Below are positions 29,048 through 39,125 of a stretch of 49,414 nt of DNA, piece after piece (within the stretch, counting starts at the first letter, position 1; each line of letters starts with the position of its first letter). Under the pieces are notes generated by a model, which worked only from the letters and a program-made list of their open reading frames with translations, ran no database searches and was not told where the DNA came from. Position numbers and translations under genes: made by a program. The stretch spans positions 1 through 49,414 of the forward strand of contig JAFZZY010000005.1 of the NCBI GenBank assembly GCA_017615545.1, written 5' to 3'. The DNA comes from Lachnospiraceae bacterium. Lineage in GTDB: Bacteria > Bacillota > Clostridia > Lachnospirales > Lachnospiraceae.

Positions 29048-29446
29048 TTAAACTCTTCTGCGTTTGGGTGGACGACAACCATTGTGAGGAACAGGAGTCA
29101 CATCACGAATGCTTGTTACCTCGATACCACACGCTGCAAGCGCGCGGATCGCTGCTTCTCTACCGGAACCGGGTCCTTTTACCATAACATCTACAGACTT
29201 TAATCCATGCGGAATTGCTGCTTTTGCAGCAGTTTCAGCTGCCATCTGAGCTGCATAAGGAGTAGATTTCCTTGAACCTCTAAAGCCAAGCCCGCCGGCA
29301 CTTGCCCATGAAATGGCATTGCCCATCGTATCCGTCAACGTTACGATAGTGTTGTTGAAAGATGCCTGGATGTGCGCTTGTCCTCGTTCAACGTTTTTCT
29401 TAACACGCTTTTTTGTCACCTTTTTTGCTGACACATTCTTAGCCAT
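29048..29446 (-). CDS. rpsK: 30S ribosomal protein S11
   Basis: A 132-residue small-subunit platform protein. The family pattern is [49 protein letters not shown], ending in [17 protein letters not shown], which is the highly conserved C-terminus. The N-terminus is Lys-rich. It follows rpsM by about 40 bases in the alpha operon. Confidence 0.98.
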   Translation of the reverse strand: MAKNVSAKKVTKKRVKKNVERGQAHIQASFNNTIVTLTDTMGNAISWASAGGLGFRGSRKSTPYAAQMAAETAAKAAIPHGLKSVDVMVKGPGSGREAAIRALAACGIEVTSIRDVTPVPHNGCRPPKRRRV

Positions 29447-29487
29447 ATTACAAACTAACCTCCCTTATGGGTCCTTTCTTAAAGATT

Positions 29488-29856
29488 TTACTTCTTCTTG
29501 TTAGCCACTGTCTTCTTCGGGCCTTTTCTGGTTCTGGCGTTAGTCTTAGTCTTCTGACCACGAACCGGCAAGCCCTTCCTGTGGCGAATTCCTCTGTAAC
29601 ATCCGATCTCTTGCAATCTCTTGATGTTCAGTGCTACCTCACGTCTGAGATCACCTTCTACAACCTGTGTAGCATCGATGACGTCACGGATACGGGCAAC
29701 TTCGTCGTCCGTCAGATCCTTCACGCGGGTATCAGGATTTACATTCGCCTGCGCGAGGATACGATTAGAGCTTACTCTTCCGATACCGTAGATATAAGTC
29801 AGACCGATCTCAACACGCTTCTCTCTGGGTAAATCTACACCTGAAATACGAGCCAT
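29488..29856 (-). CDS. rpsM: 30S ribosomal protein S13
   Basis: A 122-residue head protein of the small subunit contacting P-site tRNA. The start at 29856 gives the standard [26 protein letters not shown]-terminus; an upstream in-frame codon at 29877 is rejected because GGAGG lies in that interval. The C-terminus [17 protein letters not shown] is the usual basic tail. It follows rpmJ after about 150 bases. Confidence 0.98.
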   Translation of the reverse strand: MARISGVDLPREKRVEIGLTYIYGIGRVSSNRILAQANVNPDTRVKDLTDDEVARIRDVIDATQVVEGDLRREVALNIKRLQEIGCYRGIRHRKGLPVRGQKTKTNARTRKGPKKTVANKKK

Positions 29857-30005
29857 GTGTGTACCTCCATCTTTCAAATTTAGTAGTTACGCCGCACGCA
29901 ATGCATACGACCCGTGCAAGTTCATTGCACATATAATTCGAGCCGACTGTTCAGTCCGCCCGCGATACCGCGGATCGCTCCGCCGGAATCTTCATGAAAC
30001 TTAGA

Positions 30006-30119
30006 TCAACCCTGTCTCTGCTTATGCTTAGGGTTCTCGCAAATAATACGAATGCTGCCTTTTCTCTTGATAACTTTGCACTTCTCGCAAATAGGCTTTA
30101 CAGATGCTCTTACTTTCAT
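30006..30119 (-). CDS. rpmJ: 50S ribosomal protein L36
   Basis: A 37-codon gene: it begins [16 protein letters not shown] and ends in [11 protein letters not shown]. The zinc ligands C-x2-C ... C-x4-H are all present, so this is the zinc-binding (C+) form. The ribosome binding site AAAGGAGG is seven to eight bases upstream. It is the first gene after the second promoter of the cluster. Confidence 0.97.
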   Translation of the reverse strand: MKVRASVKPICEKCKVIKRKGSIRIICENPKHKQRQG

Positions 30120-30284
30120 AGCGACATCCTCCTTTCGTCCTGATCCGTCCTGCAACGGATGTAAATCCGCCCTCCGGAAAGCCGGAAGCTTTGATCAATT
30201 TGCGTCACGCTGCTGACCCCGCGCAGGCGGGATTTCCTCGTCAAAGGGGGCACTACCCCCTGTCAGACTCGAACAGCGTTATCT
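30120..30284 (-). promoter_or_regulatory. structured leader of the alpha operon
   Basis: The ~160-base leader from the rpmJ promoter contains several hairpins on the minus strand: a GGGGG/CCCCC stem (30246-30260), a CCCGCC/GGGG stem, UCCGG-CUUU-CCGGA and AUCCGU/ACGGAU shortly before the ribosome binding site. This amount of structure before a ribosomal protein operon suggests autogenous control, perhaps by S4 as in other alpha operons. It does not match a leader I can name. Confidence 0.5.
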
Positions 30285-30314
30285 ATCATACCACACACAA
30301 AAATGCTTTGTCAA
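30285..30314 (-). promoter_or_regulatory. sigma-A promoter before rpmJ
   Basis: Minus-strand TTGACA (30314-30309), 18 bases, TATGAT (30290-30285), located just after infA. It gives the rpmJ-rpsM-rpsK-rpsD-rpoA-rplQ group its own transcription start inside the large cluster. Confidence 0.82.
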
Positions 30315-30340
30315 GCAAAACTTTAAGGAATTTCGAAGTC

Positions 30341-30559
30341 TTATTTCTCTCTCCAAATGATTCTGCCCTTGGACAAATCGTAGGGTGACAGTTCAATGGT
30401 CACAGTATCGCCTGGAAGGATACGAATGTAGTTCATACGAAGCTTTCCGCTGATGTATGCGAGTACCTGATGGCCGTTTGCCAGCTCAACCTGGAAGGTT
30501 GCGTTGGGAAGTTTTTCGATTACTGTTCCTTCAATTTCAATAATGTCCGCTTTCGACAT
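30341..30559 (-). CDS. infA: translation initiation factor IF-1
   Basis: A 72-residue OB-fold protein that binds the ribosomal A site during initiation. The sequence has [21 protein letters not shown], the [13 protein letters not shown] segment and the C-terminal [13 protein letters not shown]; length is standard. It lies about 65 bases after map. The ribosomal KOW protein gene sometimes found between map and infA is missing. Confidence 0.98.
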   Translation of the reverse strand: MSKADIIEIEGTVIEKLPNATFQVELANGHQVLAYISGKLRMNYIRILPGDTVTIELSPYDLSKGRIIWREK

Positions 30560-30625
30560 TCTTACCTCCTGTTTAGAACATTAAGCTCCGGGGTTCCGGA
30601 TCTTCTTAATGGTTGCCTCAGGCCG

Positions 30626-31384
30626 TCACGCTTTTAACAGCGTGAGGATCTCGGGCTCACCATCGGTGATGAGGATCGTATTCTCATAGTGTGCGGAGAG
30701 CGAACCATCCGCTGTCTTCACCGTCCAGCCGTCATCCAGCTGTTTGATGCGGTGCGTTCCGATGTTGATCATCGGCTCTACGGCAAGCGTCATGCCTGCG
30801 CGCAACTTCGGTCCGCGTCCGATCGGCTTGTAGTTCGGGATCGCGGGATCCTCATGGAGATGGGATCCGACACCGTGACCGGTGTACTCGCGTACGATAC
30901 CATAGCCAAACGGTCTGATGTAGTTCTCTACGCCGGCGGAGATATCGTGAAGGAAACCGCCTGCAACTGCAAACTTGATTCCCTCGAAGAAACTCCTCTC
31001 CGTTGCTTCGATCAGTTTCTTGGCTTCCTCGGAGATCTCGCCGACCGCCAGGGTCCGCGCCGCGTCTGCATGATAGCCGTGATAGATCAGGCCTGCGTCG
31101 AGGCTGACGATGTCGCCCTCCTTGACGAACTGCTTCTTACTCGGGATGCCGTGGATAATGACATCATTGACCGAAATGCAGATAGATGCGGGGAAACCGT
31201 TGTAGTTCAGGAAGGAAGGGATGCACTTAAAACTGCGGATCGCTTCCTCGCCGATCTTATCGATCTGGTAGGTCGACATGCCCGGCTTTAACTCCTGAGC
31301 CATGGTCTGGTGAACCAGCGCCAGCAGGCGTCCTGCTTCGCGCATGTATTCGATCTCCTGCGGAGATTTGATTGAAATTGCCAT
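30626..31384 (-). CDS. map: methionine aminopeptidase type I
   Basis: A 252-residue metalloprotease that removes the initiator Met from nascent proteins. The dinuclear metal ligands can be read: Asp in SLDAGLIYHG and in HADAART, His in GHGVGSHLHEDP, Glu in AVEPMI, Glu in HYENTILIT. The N-terminal SH3-like zinc extension is absent, as in the short type Ia. It follows adk by 31 bases, the usual order. Confidence 0.97.
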   Translation of the reverse strand: MAISIKSPQEIEYMREAGRLLALVHQTMAQELKPGMSTYQIDKIGEEAIRSFKCIPSFLNYNGFPASICISVNDVIIHGIPSKKQFVKEGDIVSLDAGLIYHGYHADAARTLAVGEISEEAKKLIEATERSFFEGIKFAVAGGFLHDISAGVENYIRPFGYGIVREYTGHGVGSHLHEDPAIPNYKPIGRGPKLRAGMTLAVEPMINIGTHRIKQLDDGWTVKTADGSLSAHYENTILITDGEPEILTLLKA

Positions 31385-31415
31385 ATCTAATCGCTCCTAT
31401 ATGACACGAAAAACA

Positions 31416-32060
31416 CTATTCACCGAGGATCTTCTCGATGTCAGCGAAGACATCCATCATATCCTTGGTTCCATCAACGGAGATCAGAATGCCGGCCTTC
31501 GAATAGTAATCGATCAGCGGCTGTGTCTGCTCGTGGTATACGTCCAGACGCTTCTGAACCGTTTCGGGCTTATCGTCGTCGCGAAGGATCAGTTCGCTGC
31601 CGCAGCGGTCACAGATGCCCTCTACCTTCGTCGGGATGTGGACAATGTGATAGGTCGCGCCGCAGTTTACACAAGCGCGGCGGCCGGACATACGGCGGAT
31701 GATGTTCTCATCCGGAACGTCAACGTTCAGCGCGTAGTCGATGCCTGTGCCCTTTTTGATCAGGGCTTCATCGAGTGCCTTCGCCTGCGGAATGGTTCTG
31801 GGGAAACCGTCCAGGACGTAGCCGTTTACGCAGTCATCCTGCGCTACGCGGTCGACAACGAGGTCAACTACGAGCTCATCCGGAACCAGGAGTCCCTGAT
31901 CCATATAAGTTTTTGCTTTCTTACCGAGTTCGGTTCCGTTCTTGATGTTCGCACGGAAGATATCACCGGTAGAGATATGAGGGATCTGGTACTGATCGGC
32001 GATCAGTTTCGCCTGCGTGCCTTTTCCGGCGCCCGGGGCGCCTAACATGATTATCTTCAT
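31416..32060 (-). CDS. adk: adenylate kinase
   Basis: A 214-residue kinase converting AMP and ATP to two ADP. The P-loop is [11 protein letters not shown] at 7-17, followed by HISTGDIFR for AMP binding and DGFPRT near 84. The long lid carries four zinc-ligand cysteines (CVNCG and CDRCG) as in Gram-positive enzymes. It is placed between secY and map, standard for the spc operon. Confidence 0.98.
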   Translation of the reverse strand: MKIIMLGAPGAGKGTQAKLIADQYQIPHISTGDIFRANIKNGTELGKKAKTYMDQGLLVPDELVVDLVVDRVAQDDCVNGYVLDGFPRTIPQAKALDEALIKKGTGIDYALNVDVPDENIIRRMSGRRACVNCGATYHIVHIPTKVEGICDRCGSELILRDDDKPETVQKRLDVYHEQTQPLIDYYSKAGILISVDGTKDMMDVFADIEKILGE

Positions 32061-32123
32061 ATAGCTCTCCTATAACGCCGACAAATCCCATGGAGGAAAA
32101 ATTCCCCCATGGAACCCATCTGA

Positions 32124-33461
32124 TTATTTATTTAAGAAACCCTTGTAGTTTCTGGCCATCATCTGTGACTCAACCGCTTTGATCGTCTCCAGAACAACGC
32201 TGACTACGATGATAAGCGATGTACCGCCGAAGGAAACCTGGGCGATATTGAATAAGCCGGAAGCCACGATCGGCGCCAGAGCTACGATCGAAAGACCGAT
32301 CGCTCCGATAAAGATGAGGTACTTCAGAATATTTCTGAGGAACTCCTCTGTGTGTGATCCTGCGCGAACGCTCGGGATCAGACCGCCGTTCTTCTTAATG
32401 TTGGTAGCAACTTCGGTCGGGTTGAAGGTAAAGGACGTATAGAAATACGAGAAACCGAATACCATCAATACATAAAGGATCGGGCCGAATACGTAGTACC
32501 ACTTCCATACGCCGCCTGCAAAACGGAACCAGTTGCTCTGTGAGAGCATGTTCACGATCGCCATCCAAACCTTGTTGGTGAAATTGCCGTAAGACTGAAT
32601 GATCTGGGGCAATGAGAGCAAGGTCGAAGCAAAGATGACCGGGATAACGCCGGCCGTGTTGACCTTAAGCGGAATGTGGGACTGCTGGCCACCGACCAGT
32701 TTATTTCCCTGAACCTTCTTGGAATACTGTACCGGGATCTTACGAACACCATCCTGAAGGTAGATGACAAATACTACCATCGCGATGATGATCGCTGCAA
32801 TAATGAGGATCGCAAGCGCTGCAGGAAGGATCTTCTTGCCAGCTACGAAGTGCTCACCCAAAGCAGCGAAATCCGAGGGGATACGAGCCAGGATGTTGAT
32901 GGTCAGGACGATGGAGATACCATTGCCCACGCCTCTCTCGGTGATACGCTCACCGATCCACATCAGGCACGCGCCGCCCGCGGTAAGGATAACGGTTGTA
33001 GATAATACCAACCAGACCTTGCTGCCGCCGCCCCAGTTCAATCCGAACAGATTATTTTTTCCGAGTGAGTATGAAAGGAAACCACCCTGCAATACGGAAA
33101 GAGCGATCGTCATGTAACGGGTGAGGGACTGTAATTTCTTACGGCCTTCTTCGCCCTCCTTCTGCATCTCCTCCAGCGCGGGGAATGCAGCTGTTAAAAG
33201 CTGAATGATGATCGACGCTGTAATGTATGGTCCGATACCGAGCGCGAAGATCGCAAAGTTCTCGAGAGAACCACCGGACATCATTCCAAGAATACCGGAT
33301 ACCGTGTCATTCTTACCGAGAATATCCTTAATGACCTGTGAATCGGTCCCCGGGATCGGTATCTGGCTGCCCAAACGAACTACAAAAAGCATCATGAGTG
33401 TGAACCATAACTTCTTACGAACGTCCTTTACTTTAAAGGCATTTCGAAGTGTATTGAACAT
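32124..33461 (-). CDS. secY: preprotein translocase subunit SecY
   Basis: A 445-residue ten-helix membrane channel for protein export. The N-terminal IPIPGTD segment, the plug region GGSLENFAIFALGIGPYITASIIIQLL and the C-terminal QMMARNYKGFL with the cytoplasmic C5 loop SVRAGSHTEEFLRNIL are evident. It overlaps rplO by one to three bases (shared TGATG), implying coupled translation. Confidence 0.98.
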   Translation of the reverse strand: MFNTLRNAFKVKDVRKKLWFTLMMLFVVRLGSQIPIPGTDSQVIKDILGKNDTVSGILGMMSGGSLENFAIFALGIGPYITASIIIQLLTAAFPALEEMQKEGEEGRKKLQSLTRYMTIALSVLQGGFLSYSLGKNNLFGLNWGGGSKVWLVLSTTVILTAGGACLMWIGERITERGVGNGISIVLTINILARIPSDFAALGEHFVAGKKILPAALAILIIAAIIIAMVVFVIYLQDGVRKIPVQYSKKVQGNKLVGGQQSHIPLKVNTAGVIPVIFASTLLSLPQIIQSYGNFTNKVWMAIVNMLSQSNWFRFAGGVWKWYYVFGPILYVLMVFGFSYFYTSFTFNPTEVATNIKKNGGLIPSVRAGSHTEEFLRNILKYLIFIGAIGLSIVALAPIVASGLFNIAQVSFGGTSLIIVVSVVLETIKAVESQMMARNYKGFLNK

Positions 33462-33904
33462 CAGATCACCTCAACTTTTCCACCAACCGCTTCAATCTTT
33501 GCCTTAGCGCTCTCGCTGACAGCATCGACTTTAACCGTAAGCTTTTTGGTTAAATCTCCGTTTCCGAGTATCTTTACTCCATCTCTAGCATGTGAAATGA
33601 CGCCGTTCTCAAGCAGAGTGGCAACCGTTACTTCGGTACCGTTCTCAAATCTCTCAAGTGCATCTACATTGATCGCAACGATCTCCTTCGAGTTGCGGTT
33701 CTTGAAACCTCTCTTGGGAATACGTCTGAACAAAGGCATCTGACCGCCTTCGAAACCAAGGCGTACGCCGCCGCCGGAACGAGCCTTCTGACCCTTATGT
33801 CCCTTACCGGCAGTCTTGCCGTTGCCTGAGCCGTGACCACGGCCTCTACGGAAGTTGCTGCTATGTACAGAACCTTCTGCAGGTGTTAAATTCGACAAAT
33901 CCAT
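33461..33904 (-). CDS. rplO: 50S ribosomal protein L15
   Basis: A 147-residue large-subunit protein. The basic Gly-rich N-terminus ([28 protein letters not shown]) is typical, followed by [18 protein letters not shown]. The stop overlaps the secY start. It follows rpmD by 15 bases. Confidence 0.98.
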   Translation of the reverse strand: MDLSNLTPAEGSVHSSNFRRGRGHGSGNGKTAGKGHKGQKARSGGGVRLGFEGGQMPLFRRIPKRGFKNRNSKEIVAINVDALERFENGTEVTVATLLENGVISHARDGVKILGNGDLTKKLTVKVDAVSESAKAKIEAVGGKVEVI

Positions 33905-33919
33905 CTTGGCACCTCCTTA

Positions 33920-34102
33920 TTAGATTTCTTCAACTGTTACTAAGTGTCTAACCTTAGCGATCATACCGCGGACAGCTGCATTGTCCGGTAATTCTACCGT
34001 CTTATGAAGCTTTGTGAGGCCCAGAGCCTCTGCCGTAGCTTTATTCTTCGGAACCGCGCCGATGGTGGATTTAACTAATGTAATCTTTAACTTACCAGCC
34101 AT
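33920..34102 (-). CDS. rpmD: 50S ribosomal protein L30
   Basis: A 60-residue protein with the pattern KITLVKSTIGAVPKNKATAEALGLTKLHKTVELPDNAAVRGMI, the normal L30 length. It lies between rpsE and rplO with 13-15 base gaps. Confidence 0.97.
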   Translation of the reverse strand: MAGKLKITLVKSTIGAVPKNKATAEALGLTKLHKTVELPDNAAVRGMIAKVRHLVTVEEI

Positions 34103-34115
34103 TATTCTTTCCTCC

Positions 34116-34625
34116 TTAGCCTACGATCTCTTCTACGGACTTACCGCGACGCTTCGCAACGGTTTCGGGAGTTACCAGGCTCGTCAGACCATGCAGGGTT
34201 GCAAGTACAACGTTCTGCTTGTTGTTGGAACCAAGAGACTTAGTACGAACGTTACGAATACCGGCGAGCTCGAGCACGTTACGTGCCGGACCTCCGGCGA
34301 TGATACCGGTACCTTCGGGAGCTCTCTTAAGAAGAACGTTAGCGCTTCCGAACTTGCCGACATTGTCATGAGGGATGGAATTATTCTCATCCATGGGAAC
34401 TTCTACGAGATGCTTCATAGCATCTTCCTTACCCTTGCGGATAGCTTCCGGAACTTCAGCCGCCTTGCCGATACCGGCTCCGACATGACCGTTCTTATCG
34501 CCTACCACTACGAGTGCTGCGAAGCGGAAATTACGACCGCCCTTAACAACCTTGGTTACACGCTTGATAGCTACCACGGTCTCTTCCAACTCGTACTGAC
34601 TAGCATCAATGATTGTACGCTTCAT
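34116..34625 (-). CDS. rpsE: 30S ribosomal protein S5
   Basis: A 169-residue decoding-accuracy protein. The double-stranded RNA-binding part is [30 protein letters not shown], followed by the conserved [16 protein letters not shown] with [17 protein letters not shown]. Spacing to rplR is 16 bases. Confidence 0.98.
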   Translation of the reverse strand: MKRTIIDASQYELEETVVAIKRVTKVVKGGRNFRFAALVVVGDKNGHVGAGIGKAAEVPEAIRKGKEDAMKHLVEVPMDENNSIPHDNVGKFGSANVLLKRAPEGTGIIAGGPARNVLELAGIRNVRTKSLGSNNKQNVVLATLHGLTSLVTPETVAKRRGKSVEEIVG

Positions 34626-34641
34626 GTTTTCTCCTCCTCGA

Positions 34642-35010
34642 CTAGAATTCCAGACCGGCTTCTCTTGCCGCTTCTGCTAATGCCTTAACTTTGCCCTGAT
34701 ATATAAAACCACCGCGATCAAAAACCACTTCCTTGATGCCTGCTGCGATCGCCTTCTCGGCAATGCTCTTGCCTACTGCGATTGCTGCATCAACGGTATT
34801 GGTATGCTCTAACTCAGCCTTAATATCTTTTGAAAGAGTAGAGGCGGAAACAATGGTCTTGCCCTGAACATCATCGATCACCTGAGCGTAGATGTGCTCA
34901 TTGCTTCTGAAAACTGCGAGACGGGGTCTCTCGGCTGTGCCGGAAAGATGTCTGCGGAGTCTTCTGTGCTTTTCCTTGCGGATCTCAATTTTTGATTTCT
35001 TATTAATCAT
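34642..35010 (-). CDS. rplR: 50S ribosomal protein L18
   Basis: A 122-residue 5S rRNA-binding protein. Conserved parts are [37 protein letters not shown] and [26 protein letters not shown] at the C-terminus. It follows rplF by 18 bases. Confidence 0.98.
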   Translation of the reverse strand: MINKKSKIEIRKEKHRRLRRHLSGTAERPRLAVFRSNEHIYAQVIDDVQGKTIVSASTLSKDIKAELEHTNTVDAAIAVGKSIAEKAIAAGIKEVVFDRGGFIYQGKVKALAEAAREAGLEF

Positions 35011-35028
35011 GATCTTACTCCTCCTGTA

Positions 35029-35568
35029 TTACTTCTTACCGGTCTTACCAACCTTACGACGGATAACCTCATCCGCGTACTTGATACCCTTGCCCTTATA
35101 AGGCTCAGGAAGTCTCTTCGTTCTGATCTCGGCAGCGTACTGGCCAACCTTCTCTTTGTCGATACCCTTAACGATGATCTTGTTGCCGTCTACGCTAGAC
35201 TCAAGGCCTTCCGGATCGGTCATCTCTACCGGATGAGAATATCCGAGAGAAAGAACGAGCTTCTTGCCCTGCTTTGCTGCTCTGTAGCCGACACCGTTTA
35301 CCTCAAGCGTCTTCTCGTAGCCTGCGGTAACGCCGGTAACCATGTTAGCGATAAGGGTTCTTGTGAGACCATGTAAAGAACGCATCTTCTTCAGATCGTT
35401 CGGTCTAGAAACAACTACTTCAGCGCCCTCCTGCTTGATCTGCATCTCAGCAGGGAGAACTCTTTCAAGGGTACCCTTCGGTCCCTTAACCGTCACTTTA
35501 TTATTTTCTGCGATGCTCACAGTAACACCTGCGGGGATCGCGATGGGCATTCTTCCAATTCGTGACAT
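35029..35568 (-). CDS. rplF: 50S ribosomal protein L6
   Basis: A 179-residue protein of two repeated domains near the factor-binding site. The start [14 protein letters not shown] and the C-terminal signature [26 protein letters not shown] are diagnostic. It follows rpsH by 34 bases. Confidence 0.98.
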   Translation of the reverse strand: MSRIGRMPIAIPAGVTVSIAENNKVTVKGPKGTLERVLPAEMQIKQEGAEVVVSRPNDLKKMRSLHGLTRTLIANMVTGVTAGYEKTLEVNGVGYRAAKQGKKLVLSLGYSHPVEMTDPEGLESSVDGNKIIVKGIDKEKVGQYAAEIRTKRLPEPYKGKGIKYADEVIRRKVGKTGKK

Positions 35569-35602
35569 TTGCCATTCCTCCTAAAAAATTGAATATGTCG
35601 TC

Positions 35603-36004
35603 TTACCAAACAAACGCCAGCACTTCGCCGCCGATGTTCTGATTTCTGGCTTCCTTGTCCGTGATCACGCCCTTGTTGGTGGAAATGATCGCGGTGCCGA
35701 GTCCGCCAAGTACCTTCGGCATATTTTCGCAGCTTACATATACGCGAAGACCGGGCTTAGAGATTCTCTTCAGGTTTGTGATAGCCTTCTCAGTCTTATC
35801 CTTGTTGTACTTAAGAGTAATGCGGATATCCTTGAAGTTGCCATTGTCAACCAGCTCGTACTTTGCGATGTAACCCTCGTTAACGAGGATGTCTGCGATC
35901 GCGATCTTCATCTTAGATGAAGGAATATCTACTGTGTCATGCTTTGCAGTGTTAGCATTACGGATTCTTGTAAGCATATCTGCAATAGGATCGTTCATTG
36001 CCAT
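35603..36004 (-). CDS. rpsH: 30S ribosomal protein S8
   Basis: A 133-residue 16S rRNA-binding protein, the translational repressor of the spc operon in E. coli. The pattern [30 protein letters not shown] and the C-terminal [26 protein letters not shown] are standard. It follows rpsN by 22 bases. Confidence 0.98.
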   Translation of the reverse strand: MAMNDPIADMLTRIRNANTAKHDTVDIPSSKMKIAIADILVNEGYIAKYELVDNGNFKDIRITLKYNKDKTEKAITNLKRISKPGLRVYVSCENMPKVLGGLGTAIISTNKGVITDKEARNQNIGGEVLAFVW

Positions 36005-36026
36005 TTAAGTGTCCTCCTTCCTCGTA

Positions 36027-36212
36027 TTACCAGCTTGCTTTCTTAACGCCGGGGATCTGGCCCTTGTAAGCCAACTCACGGAAGCAGATTCTGCAAATGC
36101 CGTACTTTCTCAAATATGCATGCGGTCTTCCGCAGATTCTGCAGCGATTGTACTCTCTGGTAGAGAACTTCTGCTCACGCGCCTGCTTAATCTTCATTGA
36201 AGTTTTTGCCAT
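36027..36212 (-). CDS. rpsN: 30S ribosomal protein S14, zinc type
   Basis: A 61-residue short S14 (S14Z). The zinc site is CRICGRP and CRICF, 12 residues apart, and the C-terminus [12 protein letters not shown] is the family standard. The presence of the zinc form inside the spc operon is usual for Firmicutes. Confidence 0.98.
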   Translation of the reverse strand: MAKTSMKIKQAREQKFSTREYNRCRICGRPHAYLRKYGICRICFRELAYKGQIPGVKKASW

Positions 36213-36229
36213 GAAAATCTACCTCCTGA

Positions 36230-36772
36230 TCACTTCTGAAAGGGCATGTTGAACAGCTCTAACAACTTACGCGCTTCAGCGTCTGTCTTAGCAGTTGTTA
36301 CAACGATGATGTCCATACCACGGGTCTTGTCAACCTTATCGTACTCGATCTCAGGGAAAATGAGCTGCTCACGGATACCGAGAGCGTAGTTACCTCTTCC
36401 GTCGAAGGAGTTAGGGTTAACACCTCTGAAGTCACGCACACGAGGCAATGACAGGTTTACCAAACGATCCAGGAACTCATACATTCTGTCGCCGCGAAGT
36501 GTTACCTTGCAGCCGATCTGCATGCCTTCTCTGACCTTGAAGTTCGCAACGGACTTCTTAGCCTTTGTTACAACGGCCTTCTGTCCTGCGATCGTCTCAA
36601 GCTCTTTAACAGCTACATCAAGAACCTTAGCATTCTCTCTTGCTTCGCCAACACCGCGGTTGATCACGATCTTGTCGAGCTTCGGAACTTCCATAATGTT
36701 CTGATAGCCGAACTCTTTAATCATAGCGGGGATAACCTCGCTTGCATAAAAATCTTTTAATCTACTACTCAA
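36230..36772 (-). CDS. rplE: 50S ribosomal protein L5
   Basis: A 180-residue 5S rRNA-binding protein. Sequence motifs include [44 protein letters not shown] and [19 protein letters not shown]. The start codon is TTG (36772), placed eight bases after AGGAGG; no ATG exists upstream that keeps the standard N-terminus. The gap to rplX is 26 bases. Confidence 0.96.
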   Translation of the reverse strand: MSSRLKDFYASEVIPAMIKEFGYQNIMEVPKLDKIVINRGVGEARENAKVLDVAVKELETIAGQKAVVTKAKKSVANFKVREGMQIGCKVTLRGDRMYEFLDRLVNLSLPRVRDFRGVNPNSFDGRGNYALGIREQLIFPEIEYDKVDKTRGMDIIVVTTAKTDAEARKLLELFNMPFQK

Positions 36773-36798
36773 CGTTCGGACCTCCTCTCCAAAAATGC

Positions 36799-37125
36799 TT
36801 AGTTCTTCTTAGGTTTCGAAACGATGTCGATCACTTCACCGGTCTTCTTGTTGACACGGTACTTAAGACCGTTCTCAATCTTGAAGCCGACACGTACTGC
36901 ATCTTTTCCAACTACCAACATAACATTGGAGGCATCGATAAAGCCTTCTTTGGTCACGATACCGCCGTTCGGATTACCGGGGTTCTGCTTCATGTGCTTG
37001 GTGACCATGTTGATACCTTCAACCTTTACGGCTCCGTCCTTAACTTCCAGGACTTTACCCTCTTTATCTTTTTCTGCTCCGGCGATCACGCGTACGGTAT
37101 CACCTTTTTTAATTTTTGCAGCCAA
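36799..37125 (-). CDS. rplX: 50S ribosomal protein L24
   Basis: A 108-residue assembly-initiating protein with the KOW motif at the N-terminus ([25 protein letters not shown]) and [21 protein letters not shown]. The start codon is TTG (37125), seven bases after AGGAGG. It follows rplN by 12 bases. Confidence 0.96.
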   Translation of the reverse strand: MAAKIKKGDTVRVIAGAEKDKEGKVLEVKDGAVKVEGINMVTKHMKQNPGNPNGGIVTKEGFIDASNVMLVVGKDAVRVGFKIENGLKYRVNKKTGEVIDIVSKPKKN

Positions 37126-37137
37126 ATCGCCACCTCC

Positions 37138-37506
37138 TTATAATACTTCGGGTGCCAAAGATACGATCTTCATAAACTGCTTCTCACGAAGCTCTCTGGC
37201 AACCGGTCCGAAAATACGGGTACCTCTGGGGTTCTTGTCTTCCTTGATGATAACTGCTGCGTTATCATCGAAACGGATGTAAGAACCATCCTTACGATGT
37301 GCGCCTTTAACTGTACGAACTACGACAGCCTTAACAACATCGCCCTTTTTAACAACGCCGCCGGGTGTTGCATCTTTTACGGACGCAACGATCACGTCGC
37401 CGATAGCTGCATATCTTCTTGTAGAACCGCCCAAAACTCTGATGCAAAGGAGTTCCTTGGCACCGGTGTTGTCAGCGACCTTCAATCGGGTTTCCTGCTG
37501 AATCAT
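37138..37506 (-). CDS. rplN: 50S ribosomal protein L14
   Basis: A 122-residue protein at the subunit interface. It begins [27 protein letters not shown] and ends with [19 protein letters not shown], both fully typical. It follows rpsQ by 42 bases and starts the spc section. Confidence 0.98.
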   Translation of the reverse strand: MIQQETRLKVADNTGAKELLCIRVLGGSTRRYAAIGDVIVASVKDATPGGVVKKGDVVKAVVVRTVKGAHRKDGSYIRFDDNAAVIIKEDKNPRGTRIFGPVARELREKQFMKIVSLAPEVL

Positions 37507-37548
37507 CTTGAATCTCCTTTCATCCCGACAATCTGCCGGGTGTCTCGA

Positions 37549-37803
37549 TTATTTCGCCTTCTCGATAATCTCAACCAGTCTCCATCTCTTATCCTTGGAC
37601 AGAGGTCTTGTTTCCATTACCTTAACTGTGTCACCGATACCGCATGCATTCTCCTCGTCATGAGCCTTTAACTTATATGTTCTCTTAACGATCTTCTTGT
37701 AAAGAGGATGCTTTACATTGTCTTCTACGGCTACAACGATGGTCTTATCCATCTTGTTGCTGACAACCTTCCCAGTACGGGTCTTTCTTAAATTTCTTTC
37801 CAT
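37549..37803 (-). CDS. rpsQ: 30S ribosomal protein S17
   Basis: An 84-residue OB-fold primary rRNA-binding protein. Conserved segments are [43 protein letters not shown] and [22 protein letters not shown]. It follows rpmC by 23 bases. Confidence 0.98.
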   Translation of the reverse strand: MERNLRKTRTGKVVSNKMDKTIVVAVEDNVKHPLYKKIVKRTYKLKAHDEENACGIGDTVKVMETRPLSKDKRWRLVEIIEKAK

Positions 37804-37826
37804 ATTAAAGTTCCTCCTTCCCGGGA

Positions 37827-38033
37827 TTATTCAGCGATCTTTGCTTTCTCAGTGATAACGGTTTGAATCTTAGCGATGTTCTTGCGAACTTCCTTGATCC
37901 GGCTTGTGTTATCCAGCTGATTTGTAGCGTTCTGGAATCTCAAGTTGAACAGTTCCTTCTTTGCAGATACAAGTTCATCCTGCAGATCTGCGATCGATTT
38001 TGCTCTCAAGTCTTTAACGATATTATTCTTCAC
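37827..38033 (-). CDS. rpmC: 50S ribosomal protein L29
   Basis: A 68-residue coiled-coil protein near the exit tunnel, with the core [42 protein letters not shown] chose the GTG at 38033, eight bases after AAGGCGG, giving [13 protein letters not shown]; a GTG three codons earlier (38042) is possible. The gene overlaps the end of rplP by about 11 bases, so its ribosome binding site lies inside rplP. Confidence 0.93.
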   Translation of the reverse strand: MKNNIVKDLRAKSIADLQDELVSAKKELFNLRFQNATNQLDNTSRIKEVRKNIAKIQTVITEKAKIAE

Positions 38034-38460
38034 TGTTATCACCGCCTTCTAAGTCTGCGCGGGATACGATCTTACATCTGCAAGGCAGTTTGTGCATTGC
38101 GAGACGAAGAGCTTCCTTTGCAACATCTTCCGGAACACCTGCAATTTCGAACATTACACGGCCGGGCTTAACTACAGCTACCCAGTACTCAAGCGCACCT
38201 TTACCGGAACCCATTCGAGTCTCGGCAGGCTTTGCCGTTACAGGCTTGTCGGGGAAGATCTTGATCCAAACCTTACCACCACGCTTGATATAACGTGTCA
38301 TAGCGACACGGGCTGCCTCGATCTGGTTGGACTTGATCCAGCAGGGATCCAGTGAAACCAAACCATACTCACCGTTACTGATCTTATTTCCTCTAAGCGC
38401 CTTACCAGCCATGGTTCCACGGAACTGCTTACGGTGCTTAACTCTTTTAGGCATTAACAT
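38023..38460 (-). CDS. rplP: 50S ribosomal protein L16
   Basis: A 145-residue protein at the peptidyl transferase centre. It begins [21 protein letters not shown] and contains [28 protein letters not shown], the standard arginine-rich signature. The ATG overlaps the rpsC stop (TAATG), so translation is coupled. Confidence 0.98.
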   Translation of the reverse strand: MLMPKRVKHRKQFRGTMAGKALRGNKISNGEYGLVSLDPCWIKSNQIEAARVAMTRYIKRGGKVWIKIFPDKPVTAKPAETRMGSGKGALEYWVAVVKPGRVMFEIAGVPEDVAKEALRLAMHKLPCRCKIVSRADLEGGDNSEE

Positions 38461-39116
38461 TATTTAGCTCCTCCTTCCTTAGCAGCCTTTACCGGAAGGA
38501 CTTCGCCCTTGTAGATCCAGACTTTAACGCCTACCTTACCGTAGGTGGTGTCTGCCTCAGCGAAACCGTAGTCGATATCGGCACGAAGTGTCTGAAGCGG
38601 GATGGTTCCCTCGCTGTAGAATTCTGTACGAGCAATATCTGCACCGCCCAGACGGCCGGAGCAAGCGGTCTTGATACCAAGGATACCGGACTTCATTGCA
38701 CGGCTCATGCTGGACTTCATAGCACGACGGAATGAGATACGGTTCTCGAGCTGTGCTGCGATGTTCTCTGCTACAAGCTGAGCCTCGCGGTCAGGTCTCT
38801 TGATCTCCTTGATGTCGACAAAGAGCTTATCCTTTGTCAGCTTCTGAACTTCATTCTTCAACTTCTCGATATCAGCACCGCCCTTACCGATTACGATACC
38901 GGGCTTAGCTGTGTAGATGATAACTTTAACGCGGTCTGTAGATCTCTCGATCTCGATCTTGGAAATACCTGCGCCGTAGAGCTTCTCTTTGAGGGCTTTA
39001 CGGATGTTATAGTCTTCAACCAGGCAGTCTGCGAAGTTTGCGTCAGCATACCACTTGGATTCCCAATCCTTGATGATTCCGACTCTCAGGCCGTGAGGAT
39101 TAACTTTCTGTCCCAT
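38460..39116 (-). CDS. rpsC: 30S ribosomal protein S3
   Basis: A 218-residue head protein with a KH domain. The [15 protein letters not shown] loop near residue 73 is the KH signature, and [48 protein letters not shown] is the conserved C-terminal half. It follows rplV by nine bases. Confidence 0.98.
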   Translation of the reverse strand: MGQKVNPHGLRVGIIKDWESKWYADANFADCLVEDYNIRKALKEKLYGAGISKIEIERSTDRVKVIIYTAKPGIVIGKGGADIEKLKNEVQKLTKDKLFVDIKEIKRPDREAQLVAENIAAQLENRISFRRAMKSSMSRAMKSGILGIKTACSGRLGGADIARTEFYSEGTIPLQTLRADIDYGFAEADTTYGKVGVKVWIYKGEVLPVKAAKEGGAK

Positions 39117-39125
39117 ATTCTCCTC

